DNA of 64,000 nt from Aphis gossypii. Lineage: Eukaryota; Arthropoda; Insecta; Hemiptera; Aphididae. Position numbers and translations under genes: made by a program. The notes beneath the pieces are model-generated. The model did no database searches, was not told the origin of the DNA, and was given only the letters and a program-made list of their open reading frames with translations. The stretch spans positions 52,924,351 to 52,988,350 of the forward strand of contig NC_065533.1 of NCBI RefSeq assembly GCF_020184175.1, given 5' to 3'. Of this stretch, positions 1-11,693 are shown piece after piece. Each line of letters starts with the position of its first letter. Positions within the stretch are counted from its first letter, which is position 1.

Positions 1-1772
1 AATAATGTGAGGAGGGAAGCTCACCGGTGTGGAAACCCTCTAAATAACTAATTACCCGTAAAAGGCTATACATTTTTTTTTTTTTTAAGTCGAATTTTTC
101 TGTTAAAAGCGTACTGTGTTTTACGTATACACGCGTTATTGAATATATAACGAATGTCATTTATTATTTAAAATAAATAAATATACAGTAAGAAATTGGA
201 AGTCAATCCACATTTTACAGCACGATAGCGGCGGCATAGTGTGTCTTTATATAAATATTTACGGCTTACACTGCAATAATTAATCAGTATGCTATTAATA
301 ATAGATATATCGGTTGGTAAAACATGGGTATTTTAAAATTCGAAATCGCGGTTATTGAATAGTTGTTATATTGTACACCTAAAGATATTAAAGTGGTGTG
401 TAAAAGTTATAGTAAAACGATTTGGGGTAAATATAATATCTACTGCGCACAATATATAATGTAGGTATACGGTTTACCTACATGCAACGACATGCGGTTA
501 TGCAGTAAAAATGCGATTTCTGAAAACCCGTACAATTTAGAGATAATTTACATACAAGCTTATTCCTTTTAAGGCGTACAAGCGTACAAGAACAAGTCGG
601 TCAATAGCAAGTAAAAAATTATGCCTATCTCATTTTATAGTTATTTAAACGCATTTATATCCATCGAAAATCTTAATACTTCAAACCGCATAAGATTTCA
701 ACAAGTCTATAGCGACACTTAGGTGTAAAACGTTTTATTTTATTAGGCCCAACTATTTTTTTTTTTTATTTATCATACAACGTAATTAAACGATTTTATG
801 TTTGATTTTCATGCATCTGCTTTTTTTATGTACATTTAGATTTTATGTTTCGAGAAAAAAAATTGTGTCGTTATAATAATAATATGTTCATTGGCGGCAG
901 GGAAAGCGCGCTCTTCGTCTTCAGAGTAAAAAAGAATTAAACGTATATAAAATAACTGAAACTACTCTTTTCGGTGCCAAACGACTTTCCGAGATTGTGT
1001 CCACATAGAAAACGAGTAATTTCTAAGAATTTTAATACGGTAAAAATAAAAATATACGATCCCTAGTGTTAATTATATTTGTAGTTTATTATTTATAACT
1101 TATCGTTATATTTATCAAAAGTCGTATTTCAAAAACTATTTTTATTTATTTGGTAAAAACCATTTTGGTTATAATTTTCAACTCAGAAATTGTGTTTAAA
1201 ATTATTATGAACAAACTTTCACGTTTACACTTCATAACATGATATAAATTAAATTCCGGTGCCCCGTTGTCTATATCAGGTTTGTAATCGAATTTTGTGA
1301 TCGTATTTCAGAATCATATTGTGGTCGTTCGATAATTTCATAATTCCAGATAGGTACCTACTACCTGATAGTATATTAGATAGATGCCATCAAATGTATG
1401 TTTTATTTACAGTTGATTTTAGTAATTTTTTTATTTATTATTATTCTATTAATTTAATGACTAAATTTATATATCGTATTTGAATATATATTAAATTCAT
1501 CTATTCCACAGCTTTAAAACTACCTACCAGCTACCTACGATTTATATGATTTTATTATAAATGAGTTTTTTACATTTTTGATAAATAATACGCAACCGTT
1601 ACTGCAATAAAATTACGCGAGTCTAATTATTATTTAAATTACATGAGGTAGATTGTTGACCACTGGAATGTGTTAGTCAATATTTTGCATCATACTATCT
1701 ACTGCGTAAATATTCAATGCTATATGATTATTGAAAACTATTAATTTTATTAAAAATATACATAGTAATATA

Positions 1773-1804
<32 letters not shown>

Positions 1805-4800
1805 CTTTGGCCATTATAATATGGTACACGTCAATATTCGAATGAATAAATCACTTATGTGTGTGTATGTTTTTTTTAATGTATAACCATCATTTTAATA
1901 GATTCAATATTTTGATGGCGTCGGGGATTTTTACACAGAAATGTGGATAATTTATTATTATATTCAAATTGACTTGTTGAACTGCACTAATAAAATACGA
2001 CTTATTCGGTTTTATGATTACTTATGGCTTTCAATTAGTTGGCCATAAAGACGTTCGGTTTTTGGTATCTGTATATTACGTTTTTATGGAGCAGATAGTT
2101 GTGCAGTTGTGTTGATAGTAAATCATTTTTTTTTTTCATTTTATAATAATTAGGTACTTATGCATATAACTACATCTTGTATTTTGTCAATTTGCCATAT
2201 TAAATCGTATATTTTTACTAAAATATTTTACAAATATTTTAATCGAGTTATCGCCAAAAAAAAGCAATTAAATTTAAAACTATATAATTATTATTATTAC
2301 GAAAAATATTTAACTATACAAAACCTAAATCATTTTAACAAAGACAGTTTTTATTTTATGATTAAGGAATGTAGTAGATCTAAATTATGCATAATATGCA
2401 TTGTGTATGCTAGTTATTTTTATACTGTAAAATTATTACTGCGTTTACATATTATTACTAACCTTACGAACAAAAAAATTAGTAAAGAGTCAATCTTTAT
2501 TAGCTAGAACATTTAAATAGTAGATTTAACTATAGTCAAATGAACGATTTCCAGAGGGCATAACTGATTTTGTAACTTTTTTATATGAGGCGTATGCATA
2601 TAAATATATTTTAAATTAATGCACCAATAAGTGTTTTGTTGTTTACCAAACAACCTTCATCCTCAAAATTTTAATGTCATATCCGCAACGCTCAAAAAGT
2701 TCGTAGACAGTTTATCATCAATATAACATTAATAATAATAAACGACGTTCAAAATAACTTGCATAATGGAAAAAACGTTAAAAACGGCTGGTAAATATCG
2801 GTTTCACCTTAAAATAAAACCAAGTTAAAACTAAGTTTGATAAGCAATTGCGTTTTAATACGACATTATTGATTCATATTATTGACACATTATAGACAGC
2901 GATTTCAACAGTGATCGTAAGCTTAGCTGCGTGAAATAACTGACTATAGCCGTATAATAAATGATAGCCATAGTTTGACTCGTCACTACGGGCCGTCCAT
3001 GCACTTGCAGGTAAACACATAATAAAACTTTTTGACTACAAGTTATGAACTTTTTATTGTATATTGCTATGTGTCGATTACACGTTATGCATCATACAAA
3101 ATAACGTTCAGATTAATAGAATAGTTTTTTTTTTTTTTAGACTGCCTGTGTTTCATAAACTTATCATTCAATTGTTGTGCTGAAATGACGTATACTCATA
3201 TAGGTACTTCGATAATATTGAGCAGTATAACTGCAGTAAATAATTCAAAAAAACATAATATTATATATCTTAATTCCTATTTATTCGTATCATACATCTT
3301 TTTTATTTGTTATGAAACACGAAATATATAACATTTATACATATTATATTCAATCAAAGCTTAAAGAAGATGTTAAAAGGTTCAAAGGAAAACATTAATA
3401 GATAATTGTAGTCCAGTAATATTTAAGCTTCAAAAAGGGCGTGATAAATTTATGTGCCGATAACTGTAGATAAAATGCTCACTGATCAAGCATACTCCAT
3501 GAGCTGTAAGGGGACATAATATATGGTTCATTTAGTCGTATCGAATATCATTTTACTTTCATTTGCGATCAGTGACGAAGAGAAAAAACAAATAAATGAT
3601 ACGCATGCAAAAATTCATACGGTCTCTCGTGTTCAAATTGTCAACAAATAACAATTGATGAAGAATCCAAAAACATTTTAGACGATACTCAGGATAAAGA
3701 TGAAATTTTATAATATGGTCAAAGTAGTCTTTCACCAAAACGCAAAAAATAACTTTATAACCTACCGCACATTATTTAGAATTCGTTGTAACATTAAATT
3801 TGAAAATAAATTATATGCATCATTGTTATCATTTATTATTTGAAAAAAGTTTGTTTAAAAAAATACGAATAATTTATGTTAAAAAAATATTTGTTGATAT
3901 TGTATACTAAATAAATATTTTTAATCATTATTTAAATTACATAATAAATAAATTGGTTATTGGTTACATATTACTACGCTGTGAAACTACATATTTTGAA
4001 AAGTTATCCAACACATTATTAAATTTACTTAAAATAAAACTTTTTTTTTAATTAAAACTTCAAAATCATTTGACAAAATAGGATTTAAAACACTTACTTA
4101 AATTTAAATCATACTATATTCAAACAAATAAAGAAAGCAGTAAATATACAAATTCACATTTTTATATTATTATATTATTATTGCTATGCAGTTTATTCAG
4201 TGAACCAATAAAATCGTTGTTTTAAGTTTAACAATCATCTAGATTCTAGAACTCATGGGTACTCGTTATAATAAAAAGATACTTTACCTGAGCATTATCC
4301 TTTTTGAAATAGAATATACGAATATATACACGTGAAGAAAATAAATCGATACCACGAAAATATTTTCTATAAACGAATATATTGTTACTTTTACGTGCTA
4401 TAATTTTATAATTATAATTATTATTTTTTAATTTACTCATTTTTAGACGTCAATTTTATTTAATTAAGTTATTGATAATGATTTGAACGTGTCGTGAATC
4501 AATACATGATTATTTGATAAAAGGGTTGTTGTGGTTTTTATATCGTGCAGAGAAAGTGACACGAAAACAGTTGATTCATCATTAAATTAAATTATAGTTC
4601 GCAAGCATAATGATTCTATGATGTGACTTTTAAAAAGCAGAATAAATACACATTCATTATAATTTTAAACTAAGATTGATGGATTAATTCGTATTATTAT
4701 TTTATTCAACAGTGTATTACTCAATACATGCTGTTTGTGCGATTAGACATTTTCAGCTCACGTATTGCAATATTGACGTATGATATAAGACAGATATAAT

Positions 4801-6680
4801 TCATTTAGTAATATCATATTAATATCGCTATGATCTACTTTGAAATATATAGCTACCATCATTAATATTTATCAATTAAAACGCTGATTAACGATGGTAA
4901 AATTATGCACTTAGTATGTTGTTATACATCAATACAATTTATTGTTAGGCGTTAAAAATGTTCTACACATTATTATTATTATTTTTTTAATAATGATATT
5001 TTACGAATCTCTATTTATGCTTAGTAATATAACAGTTAGCACTCGATATACATATTGAACATTCATATAATCATATAAAATCAATTTTAGCGCTTATAAT
5101 TTTAAACGTATAAAATATGCAAATAAATTAATGTAGGTAATATTATAAGTGTATAAAAAAACGTACATTTAGGTAAAACAAAATTTTTAATAATTAAGTT
5201 CCCCCCTTATCAAGCAAAGTACAAAGTTTTTATTTCGATTTTTTCAGTTTTTAACCACCAAAGCACTGACAATACCTACTCATATAATATGAATCAAAGT
5301 ATACAGTATACAAATATTTTAGTGGAAGATCGAAATATTTTTGAACTTTTCTATTATAAATCAAAAATATTTTTAGACACAAAAACAATTATAAAAGCAA
5401 TAAAATATTATCGCTCCACTGGAATCTAAAATAATGCCTAATTTAAATAGATGAATATCATTAAATGATACAACATAGATAAGCATTTATGATAAATTAC
5501 CCTGTTTAGTATCCCGTATTAATTATTTACTGAATGTTTTTTAACAGTTTAACTAATTGTATAATCATTTAATTTATTTTTTTATTTTTTTTTGGATTAA
5601 TATCCTGTTATGTAGCTTATTCAATTAAAATAAAATATGAATATTGCATTGAAAAATGTAAAAATTAGCTATTAATATTGTTTATTGCTAATAAGAAGAA
5701 ATAATTTAAACTAAGTAAGTTAACCTATTTGATAAGTCAGAAACACTACAATCTTTGACTTGACATCAAAATATGTTATAATCATTTGTCTCTATTACAT
5801 GTTAAAGTCGTATGTAATAAACCTAAAAAAAAACAAGTTTTTGCACAATAACGGTTTTAAATTACTAAGAAGTGATCAATTATTATAACTAAAATACTAA
5901 CTTTAAATTTGTTTATTAGAAAAAAAAATGTCTGATTATTATATTTGCTTTTAAGCTAAAACATTAATGTAGTACCTAACAAAAATTTATACAGAAAATA
6001 AAAATAATTTTCTGATTCATCAGTTCATGATGGATTACTGTCGGTAGTCGTTTGTCGTTTTGCATGTAGGTACACATTTCAAATTTTCAGCCAAAAAAAT
6101 TATATTGCCAAAAATTGAAACGGAAAATAAATAAATTCACTTTGGTACCTACTTAGTATTTATGGTTAGCAGTCAACACATAATGTAAATACATTATTAT
6201 ACACATTTTATACATTGTATTTAGAAAGAATTATTTTATTACTTTAACACTGTTTAACTTACGTACAAATACTTATGTACTACTGACGTTTTTATTTCCA
6301 GCATTTATGTTTGTGCCGTTTATAGATATTATATGATATTGTACTTGATCTCGATTAATTGCTTTTATTAAATGATATAAAAAAAGTTAAAAATTTAATG
6401 GTCCATTAATATTAATAATGGTTGTAAATATATTTTGTTAACGCCAACTGGATCCGTTTACACGTTTTTCAGCAAGGTTTATTATGTTAGCCATTTATTC
6501 GTGAATCGTAGCAAAAACGAGTTCGCTAAATCACTCCATTTGACATACAATATATATTATATAATATTATGTACAATAATTTGAATATGATTTCAGAACT
6601 TCAACTCCATCGAGGTACGAACAAAACAAACTCAATTCAGATAATAATATTGTAATAAATAAATATATCTTATTACTATA
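1..6680. other. A+T-rich non-coding stretch
   Basis: No gene is supported here on either strand. The sequence is dominated by A/T runs and short chance frames. It holds a (TA)n microsatellite near 1,769-1,805 and one TAGGTACCTA palindrome at 1,351-1,360. A 115-codon frame near 2,160 is low-complexity (rich in I, Y, K and N) and has no recognisable domain. The stretch ends at the target duplication of the Merlin element. Confidence 0.6.
1769..1805. repeat. (TA)n microsatellite
   Basis: This is an almost uninterrupted alternating TA run with one G interruption near 1,779. It is a simple-sequence repeat with no associated gene. Confidence 0.9.
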
Positions 6681-6688
6681 TATTATAT
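6681..6688. repeat. Left 8-bp target-site duplication of the Merlin element
   Basis: TATTATAT directly precedes the left inverted repeat and is repeated exactly at 8,086-8,093 after the right one. An 8- to 9-bp duplication is the known signature of Merlin/IS1016-type insertion. The perfect match argues for a fairly recent insertion. Confidence 0.9.
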
Positions 6689-6768
6689 GGTACTTGTTTG
6701 TTAACGCCCCGCCAGTGCGCCGCATAAAATTTATCGCCCCGCCACTCTTGTTTGTTATCGCCCCGCCA
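6689..6768 (+). repeat. Left terminal inverted repeat of Merlin element, with three internal motif copies
   Basis: This 80-bp end matches the reverse complement of 8,006-8,085 at 76 positions. It contains a 14-bp motif three times in the same direction: TTAACGCCCCGCCA at 6,701-6,714, and TTATCGCCCCGCCA at 6,731-6,744 and 6,755-6,768. The first and third copies share a longer context beginning CTTGTTTG. Repeated motifs in a transposon end are often transposase-binding sites. That role is inference here. Confidence 0.93.
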
Positions 6769-6926
6769 ATTAAATAAAATAAATAAAATAAACAAAATAA
6801 TAAATAAATATAAAATATGTAATGTATGTATTATTAATAGTAAAAATTTAAAAATAATGAATAAATATGTTTATAAATTAAAAAAATATGTATAAATGGA
6901 TTAGTAAATAAATAATATAATTATAA

Positions 6927-7790
6927 TTATAGTGGAGGCCAGAACTCAGATATATCTTTTAAAATGGTTTCAAATGCGTCTTGTTTTCCGAGACGTGTTC
7001 TCCACATAAATTCTGCTAAATATGATTCCAAAAAATTTCTGTTTGTTCCACGACGCTTTTTATTTCCCCATTTAGCAGAACCCCACAACCTCTCGATATT
7101 TTGGGTGTGTGCCCCTGTGTCTGGATCAACAAAATTATATGTGTGGTTTACAGTATTATGTTGGAATCCCGCTTGCTGCAAATTATTATATGCTTTCCAA
7201 CAATCTGACAATATTACTGAGCCTGGTCTTATATATTTTTTGATTATAGGTAACAATGTTTTTTCCGATCGATCAGGTACACTTATTATAAAACATGCAT
7301 TGGTTTCCCGACATATTCCACCGAAAATCCATTGCTGAGGTAGAATACGTCCAGCATTATTTTTCCGGCGCACAAATAAACTTTCATCTATTTCGACGAT
7401 AAGACCGGGACCACCAATTTCTTTATTTTGGTCATTTTCTAACTTCCATATACATACTTCACGTAGATAGTTACTCCAATCAACCACAGCATTTTGTCCC
7501 ATCTTTAGCTCATGTTTACAAAAAGTTACTGAAGACATTTCTCGAACCCAGTAATATATGAAATGGACAATTGTATGTATTGGTAGTCTAGAACCAGTTA
7601 ACCAATTGTTAACTTTTAAACCCTTTTCCTTCCGGCAACTTCTTTTCTGACAACGCCATCGCGACCCCTTGATAAACATTATATGGCCATTTTCACATAT
7701 TTCACTAGTTTTAACTATATTATTTTTTTGTAAAAATGTAATTGCAGTATCATTGTTAAAAACAACTGTAAGTTATTCATTAAAATTCAT
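6927..7790 (-). pseudogene. Merlin-type DDE transposase, one in-frame stop near the start
   Basis: The minus frame is open for 250 codons from the ATG at 7,677-7,679 and ends WPPL. Numbered from that Met, the catalytic triad appears as D98 (VEIDES), D159 (ILSDCWKAY) and E196 (HTQNIERLW), the order and context of the ISXO2-like/IS1595 family. The true frame extends upstream: preceding codons read NDTAITFLQ and SEICENGH, then WRCQKRSC follows the Met, forming the N-terminal zinc-ribbon-like cysteine pairs of this family. An ATG at 7,788-7,790 is in phase and would give 287 residues, but a TAA at 7,773-7,775 interrupts codon 6. Starting at 7,679 would lose half the cysteine ribbon. A spliced N-terminus using the TTACAG at about codon 8 is the alternative. 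It is the only gene of the element and would catalyse its cut-and-paste movement. Confidence 0.88.
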
Positions 7791-8005
7791 TTTATAATAT
7801 AAAAAAAAATAAATAAAAGAAAAAAAGAAAAAATAAATTTTTCGAATTGGTTTCAAACGAAGTTAAAGTTTAATAAAATAACGAAAGCCAGCAGCGTACT
7901 AATATGGTTTAATATAAAATGTACAATAGTTTTTCCATTTCCCAAAATAGATCATCCACCACGAGCTAAATACGATAATTGTAGGTAGAATAACGGCACA
8001 CTATA

Positions 8006-8085
8006 TGGCGGAGCGATAACAAACAAGAGTGGCGGGGAGATAAATTTTATGCGGCGTATTGGCGGGGCGTTAACAAACAAGTACC
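8006..8085 (-). repeat. Right terminal inverted repeat of Merlin element
   Basis: This is the 80-bp mirror of the left end, read on the minus strand, and ends GTACC at 8,085. Four mismatches to the left end include two G-to-A changes at the GTG/ATA site, one G-to-T and one C-to-T. It keeps the three repeated CGCCCCGCCA-type motifs, with one substitution in each of the two inner copies. Confidence 0.93.
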
Positions 8086-8093
8086 TATTATAT
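8086..8093. repeat. Right 8-bp target-site duplication of the Merlin element
   Basis: TATTATAT is identical to 6,681-6,688. Removing 6,689-8,093 would restore the empty site. Confidence 0.9.
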
Positions 8094-8279
8094 TTATAAA
8101 AAATGAACAAACATAAAATACGACGTTATATCAAATTATCTTGGTATTAGTGTAGGCACCCTTAGTTCAGGGGAAAATCTGCTTCGGTGTATTTTCTTTT
8201 GTGAACTAATTCGGCCGAGATGGGCACTCCAACTATGGTAAATTGGATACAGCACTTATATTTTTACACAATATTTTTG

Positions 8280-8425
8280 GGCATGGCTCAAACTACTTTC
8301 TAAACTTTTTTCTAAGAGTTCTTAAAACAATCTCGGATACTTCCAAGACGGGTCAAAATTAGTTTAGTAGTTTTTAAACCAATATTCTTCAAACATACGG
8401 ACATTGCTTTTTGTTATGTACATTT
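8280..8425 (+). repeat. Possible LINE/SINE 3'-tail remnant
   Basis: The stretch reading GGTCAAAATTAGTTTAGTAG, with AAACATACGGACA following about 40 bases later, resembles the conserved 3' tails of arthropod RTE-like LINEs and related SINEs. There are no target duplications or coding sequence. This is recognition by resemblance only; a repeat-library search would decide it. Confidence 0.3.
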
Positions 8426-8837
8426 GAAGAGCACAGAATTAACTGTGTGGGTTCAGGTGAATACATATACTATTTTTTTCTGTAAGCAGTGGTTTATATA
8501 ATATGTATGCATTTATATAGCCTATGATTATTCTATAAGCAAAAAATGTATTCGATTTTCGTCAGTTGAAACGAAATCCATGTGTGAGTTATTCTATAGC
8601 TACCTAGCTAGAGCGATTGAAAAATGAAACGAAGAACCATTCATTCTCAATAGTCTCATAACTACAAAATATTATGCCCAATATACTATAATTAAATAAA
8701 GTAAATTCGTATTAACTATAGATTATCATGCATTCTGTGGGGATAATAAATTGAAAGTATTTAAATTATTTTATGTGCTTTATAATATTTTTAATCGGTA
8801 AAAAATATGTCAAATAAAAATTGTGTATATTACTTAC

Positions 8838-8877
8838 GCAGAGTTTGAAAAATTGACGAGTTCATGAAATTTGCGTT
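8838..8877 (-). other. Possible 40-nt internal exon, minus strand
   Basis: On the minus strand a pyrimidine-rich acceptor ending CTACAG precedes 40 bases that are followed by a consensus donor, GTAAGTAAT. Two of three frames are open. It lies downstream of the start-exon candidate at 9,900-9,967, but a direct join (that exon ends in phase 2) would hit a TGA, so a further exon would be needed between them. No protein family is recognised. It may be a chance pair of splice-like sites. Confidence 0.2.
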
Positions 8878-9283
8878 CTGTAGCAAAGAAATGCGTAATA
8901 ATGGCGTTCATGTGTTATTCGCAAAATCAATCATAATAAATTAATAAATTAATTAAATGTAAATGATTGTTGTATTAAATTTATGGTTTCAGGCATGATG
9001 TAAAGTACATGGATATGCAATAATATATAATACAATTTATTGTGGATCATGTTATATAAAGATGTACACGCGTTTTTAAAGAAAATTGTTTCTAGATAAT
9101 TTGAAGTCATTATTATAAAACATTTTTGAAAAGTAATAATATTTCTTACTACCAACCTATTTTTTTTTTTTTTAACTATTACCTACTATTTTATAAATTT
9201 TTACTTTTTTTAAAAATAGCACACATTTTTAATCTAACTATATTTTAAAGTTTTTAATTAGTTAAAAGTAACTTATAAGTGGG

Positions 9284-9383
9284 TATTTAAAGTTTACATG
9301 AGTTGAGTGGGGTGACACATATAGGTACACCGCAAAATACCAGTCCACTACAATATTTACCCCACTCAGCTAATCTTTAAATA
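9284..9383. repeat. Short inverted repeat (foldback)
   Basis: The left arm (9,284-9,312: TATTTAAAG, then GAGTGGGG) pairs imperfectly with the right arm (9,360-9,383: CCCCACTC, then CTTTAAATA). The loop is about 47 bases. It could be a tiny foldback element or MITE relic. No target duplication was identified. Confidence 0.55.
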
Positions 9384-9769
9384 GGTACACTGTATTATTA
9401 ATTACATTCATTCAAAATTCGATTTATATACAATAAAATCCTTAGAATAATACTTTGCTTTGGATTTTAAAATTTAAAATCAATGTTATCATTTTAAAGA
9501 GTTATAAAAAAAAAAAAAATTAAAATGCATTTTTATTGAAATAACGACAAAAAATAAAACTGTAAAAATATTGTTATTATTTATTTATTTTTAATATTGT
9601 TTTAATGAGTAGGATCATAAAAAAAATATATACATATATTTATATATTTTCCAAAACATAATTTTGGAAAAAAACGTGCCCGTTCACTTTTAAAAGAATC
9701 ACATTCAAAAAAATAAAAATATAAAATAACAATATTTCATTCATATCCGACCGTGGCCGGGATAAATAT

Positions 9770-9777
9770 TATCGATA
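9770..9777. promoter_or_regulatory. DRE-like motif TATCGATA
   Basis: A perfect palindromic TATCGATA, the DREF-binding element known from insect housekeeping promoters, lies about 130 bp from the CpG-richer block that starts near 9,900. By composition alone an 8-mer like this will occur in 64 kb, so only its position next to a candidate promoter makes it worth noting. Confidence 0.3.
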
Positions 9778-9899
9778 TTTTTTATTCACATGTTATTAAT
9801 TCACTTGACAAAGAAAGACAATCGAAAACCTAATTATTTTTTAAGTCGTATTAATGTTAATTTTTATAGAAATATTATAAATTGTTTTATAACACTCAC

Positions 9900-9967
9900 A
9901 TTGCAAATTTTTGGACGCGCGGCAGGTCATCATACTGTCCATCGCTAAGGGTCGAGTTCGCGTTCAT
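9900..9967 (-). CDS. Candidate start exon of a minus-strand gene
   Basis: An ATG at 9,965-9,967 (minus) opens a 22-codon frame starting MNANSTLSDGQYDDLP. It runs into a consensus splice donor, AT|GTGAGT, at 9,899. Codon use is far less A/T-driven than in the surroundings and the residues are not low-complexity. About 240 bp of CpG-richer sequence lies upstream, as expected for a 5' untranslated region and promoter. The exon ends in phase 2. No in-phase second exon was found; the nearest splice-bounded segment (8,838-8,877) does not join directly. The protein is not recognised. Confidence 0.38.
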
Positions 9968-10205
9968 CGTAAAAGCAGGCGATTCTCGAAACAGATGACA
10001 CATATTCTTCCGAACAACCGTCGCCCTTGTGTTTGTCTATCGTTCGGCGAAACGTTTTGAGGACGAATATAGTTTGCCAGTGACGTCGGCTATATTATTT
10101 TTTTATTATTATTATACACTATCCTCTCGCTACCCGCAAACGGAGTCGTGAAAGCTTCACAGATGATATAGCCGTCTCGTCTGTGCGATATAGAACAGCT
10201 GCATC
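9968..10205. promoter_or_regulatory. CpG-richer block, candidate (bidirectional) promoter
   Basis: This block is visibly richer in C, G and CpG than its flanks and contains TGACGTCG at 10,081-10,088, close to a CRE site. It lies just upstream of the minus-strand start-exon candidate. It is also about 2.7 kb upstream of the first recognised exon of the dsRNA-binding-domain gene, whose 5' untranslated exon should lie somewhere between. A shared head-to-head promoter is plausible but is inference. Confidence 0.35.
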
Positions 10206-11382
10206 GAGTACAATAATATTATTATTCAAAAAAGTCATATACAATTTAGCTTTGTTTGACGATGTTATTCTCCCATGGATATGCCGAAAACATATTTAAT
10301 TTGTATTTTCAAAACCACCAAACACAAAAATGCTGTAAATATTTCGCATGATATTTTTTACACAACTGTAGATTTATTGGTAAAAGTCTAATAATATTTA
10401 TTTGAAGCTGTATGGAGAATTATCAAATTTATAACGAGTATTTAAAATAAGTTTTAAAAAAGTACACTGAATGGAAATAAATAATGAACTTGGCAAATTT
10501 TTTTTTTTACATAATAAAATTTAATATTTTAGTTCATACACTTTATACTTTTGTATTTTCCACTTCAAAATTATCTAACTTATATCCTAATAGAACATAA
10601 TACTTTTAATACAGTTTATTAGTCTATTTAATTATTTAACGAGCATTACACTCAATAGAACATTACGGCAGTACAAACAATAACTACACGGTAGGTAGGA
10701 TTAAAATAAAAAAAAAATACAATACATTTAAGAATATTAAAAACAGTTAAAGAAAAACAGAATAAATGAATTAATAATGTAATAGATGGTAGTAATAATA
10801 AAAAAGAAAAAAGCAAATAAATTACATGTGCAGTACAATTTCGACATATTACATTTAAATTAAACTAAAAAAAAATTGAAATACCTAAGTTATAGACTTT
10901 AAAAACTTAGAAAAAAAATTATGCAATGATATTAAAAATACATTACACTTAGAACCCGTAGCAGACTATTATAGAATATTATTATTGTTATATAATATAC
11001 TAAAAGTAGAAGACTAAACACTTCAAAGTCTTGGTAGTAAAGATTTAGACATATAGATAATTATTTTTGGTTTTATTATTATGTATGATTGGTAATAATT
11101 GAAATAATACATCTCAGTATTTTTAAATTGTTTACAATTTTTCAGTTTTTTTAAGCATTAATCAGCGGCAAGCTTAATATTTGAAGTATGAATTTAATAT
11201 TTTATTTTATTATTTCCAACATACAGTTTGTTGGCTTAAAAAAATATTACATTTTATTCCTATATAAAAATTGTTATGACGATAAATAAAATGTGACTAT
11301 TCTTGTTTCTCATTTTAATATTCAACATTCATAAATTGTATTCATGGAGCAGCAGACGTAAGTGACTTATTTAAAACCAATA

Positions 11383-11693
11383 CAATGTACTCTCAATTAT
11401 CCATTATCTTCCGCAGAATCATTTATAATTACAATTGTATACAATAATTATAAAAAAATTAATAAAATTTTAAATATTTTGGTAATATTATATATATTTT
11501 ATATGAATGTTTAAATAACAATAAAACGTGCTTTAATACAATTTTTTCCTGAAATACTATTTTAAATTTCATGATTTAATTTTTTAATAATACATATAAT
11601 ATCTAATTATAACATTTTTGTTTGAATTTTAATTGTGTAGATTATCCGTGGATGCCATTCCACCCTATTCCGTAGATAATCGAGAGTACACTG
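11383..11693. mobile_element. Non-autonomous pogo/Tigger-like element (MITE)
   Basis: The left end CAATGTACTCTCAATTATC and the reverse complement of the right end, CAGTGTACTCTCGATTATC, match at all but 2 of 19 positions. Each end is flanked by the dinucleotide TA (11,381-11,382 and 11,694-11,695), the target site of the Tc1/mariner/pogo group. The subterminal GATTATCCG-type motifs fit pogo-like ends. The 311-bp interior has no coding capacity, so it would have needed a transposase supplied elsewhere. Confidence 0.75.

Larger units (their letters stand above)
6689..8085 (-). mobile_element. Merlin (IS1016/IS1595-like) DNA transposon, near-complete
   Basis: This is a 1,397-bp element with 80-bp terminal inverted repeats (6,689-6,768 and 8,006-8,085). 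The two ends differ at 4 positions, and both begin GGTACTTGTTTG. A perfect 8-bp duplication flanks them. The interior carries a minus-strand transposase with the DDE fold of the ISXO2-like/IS1595 family, which in animals defines the Merlin superfamily. Nothing else is encoded inside: the + strand frame across 6,964-7,338 is antisense to the transposase. Near-identical ends and the almost intact frame suggest youth, but a stop near the transposase start makes this copy probably non-autonomous. Confidence 0.93.

Noticed and set aside
3600..3715. Short frame with SYGLSCSNCQQITIDEE
   Set aside because: A CxxC pair in about 40 codons, with stops close on both sides and no partner cysteines. It could be a transposon crumb but cannot be supported.
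6964..7338. 124-codon + strand frame
   Set aside because: It lies wholly antisense to the Merlin transposase, and its residues are what the opposite strand of that gene gives.
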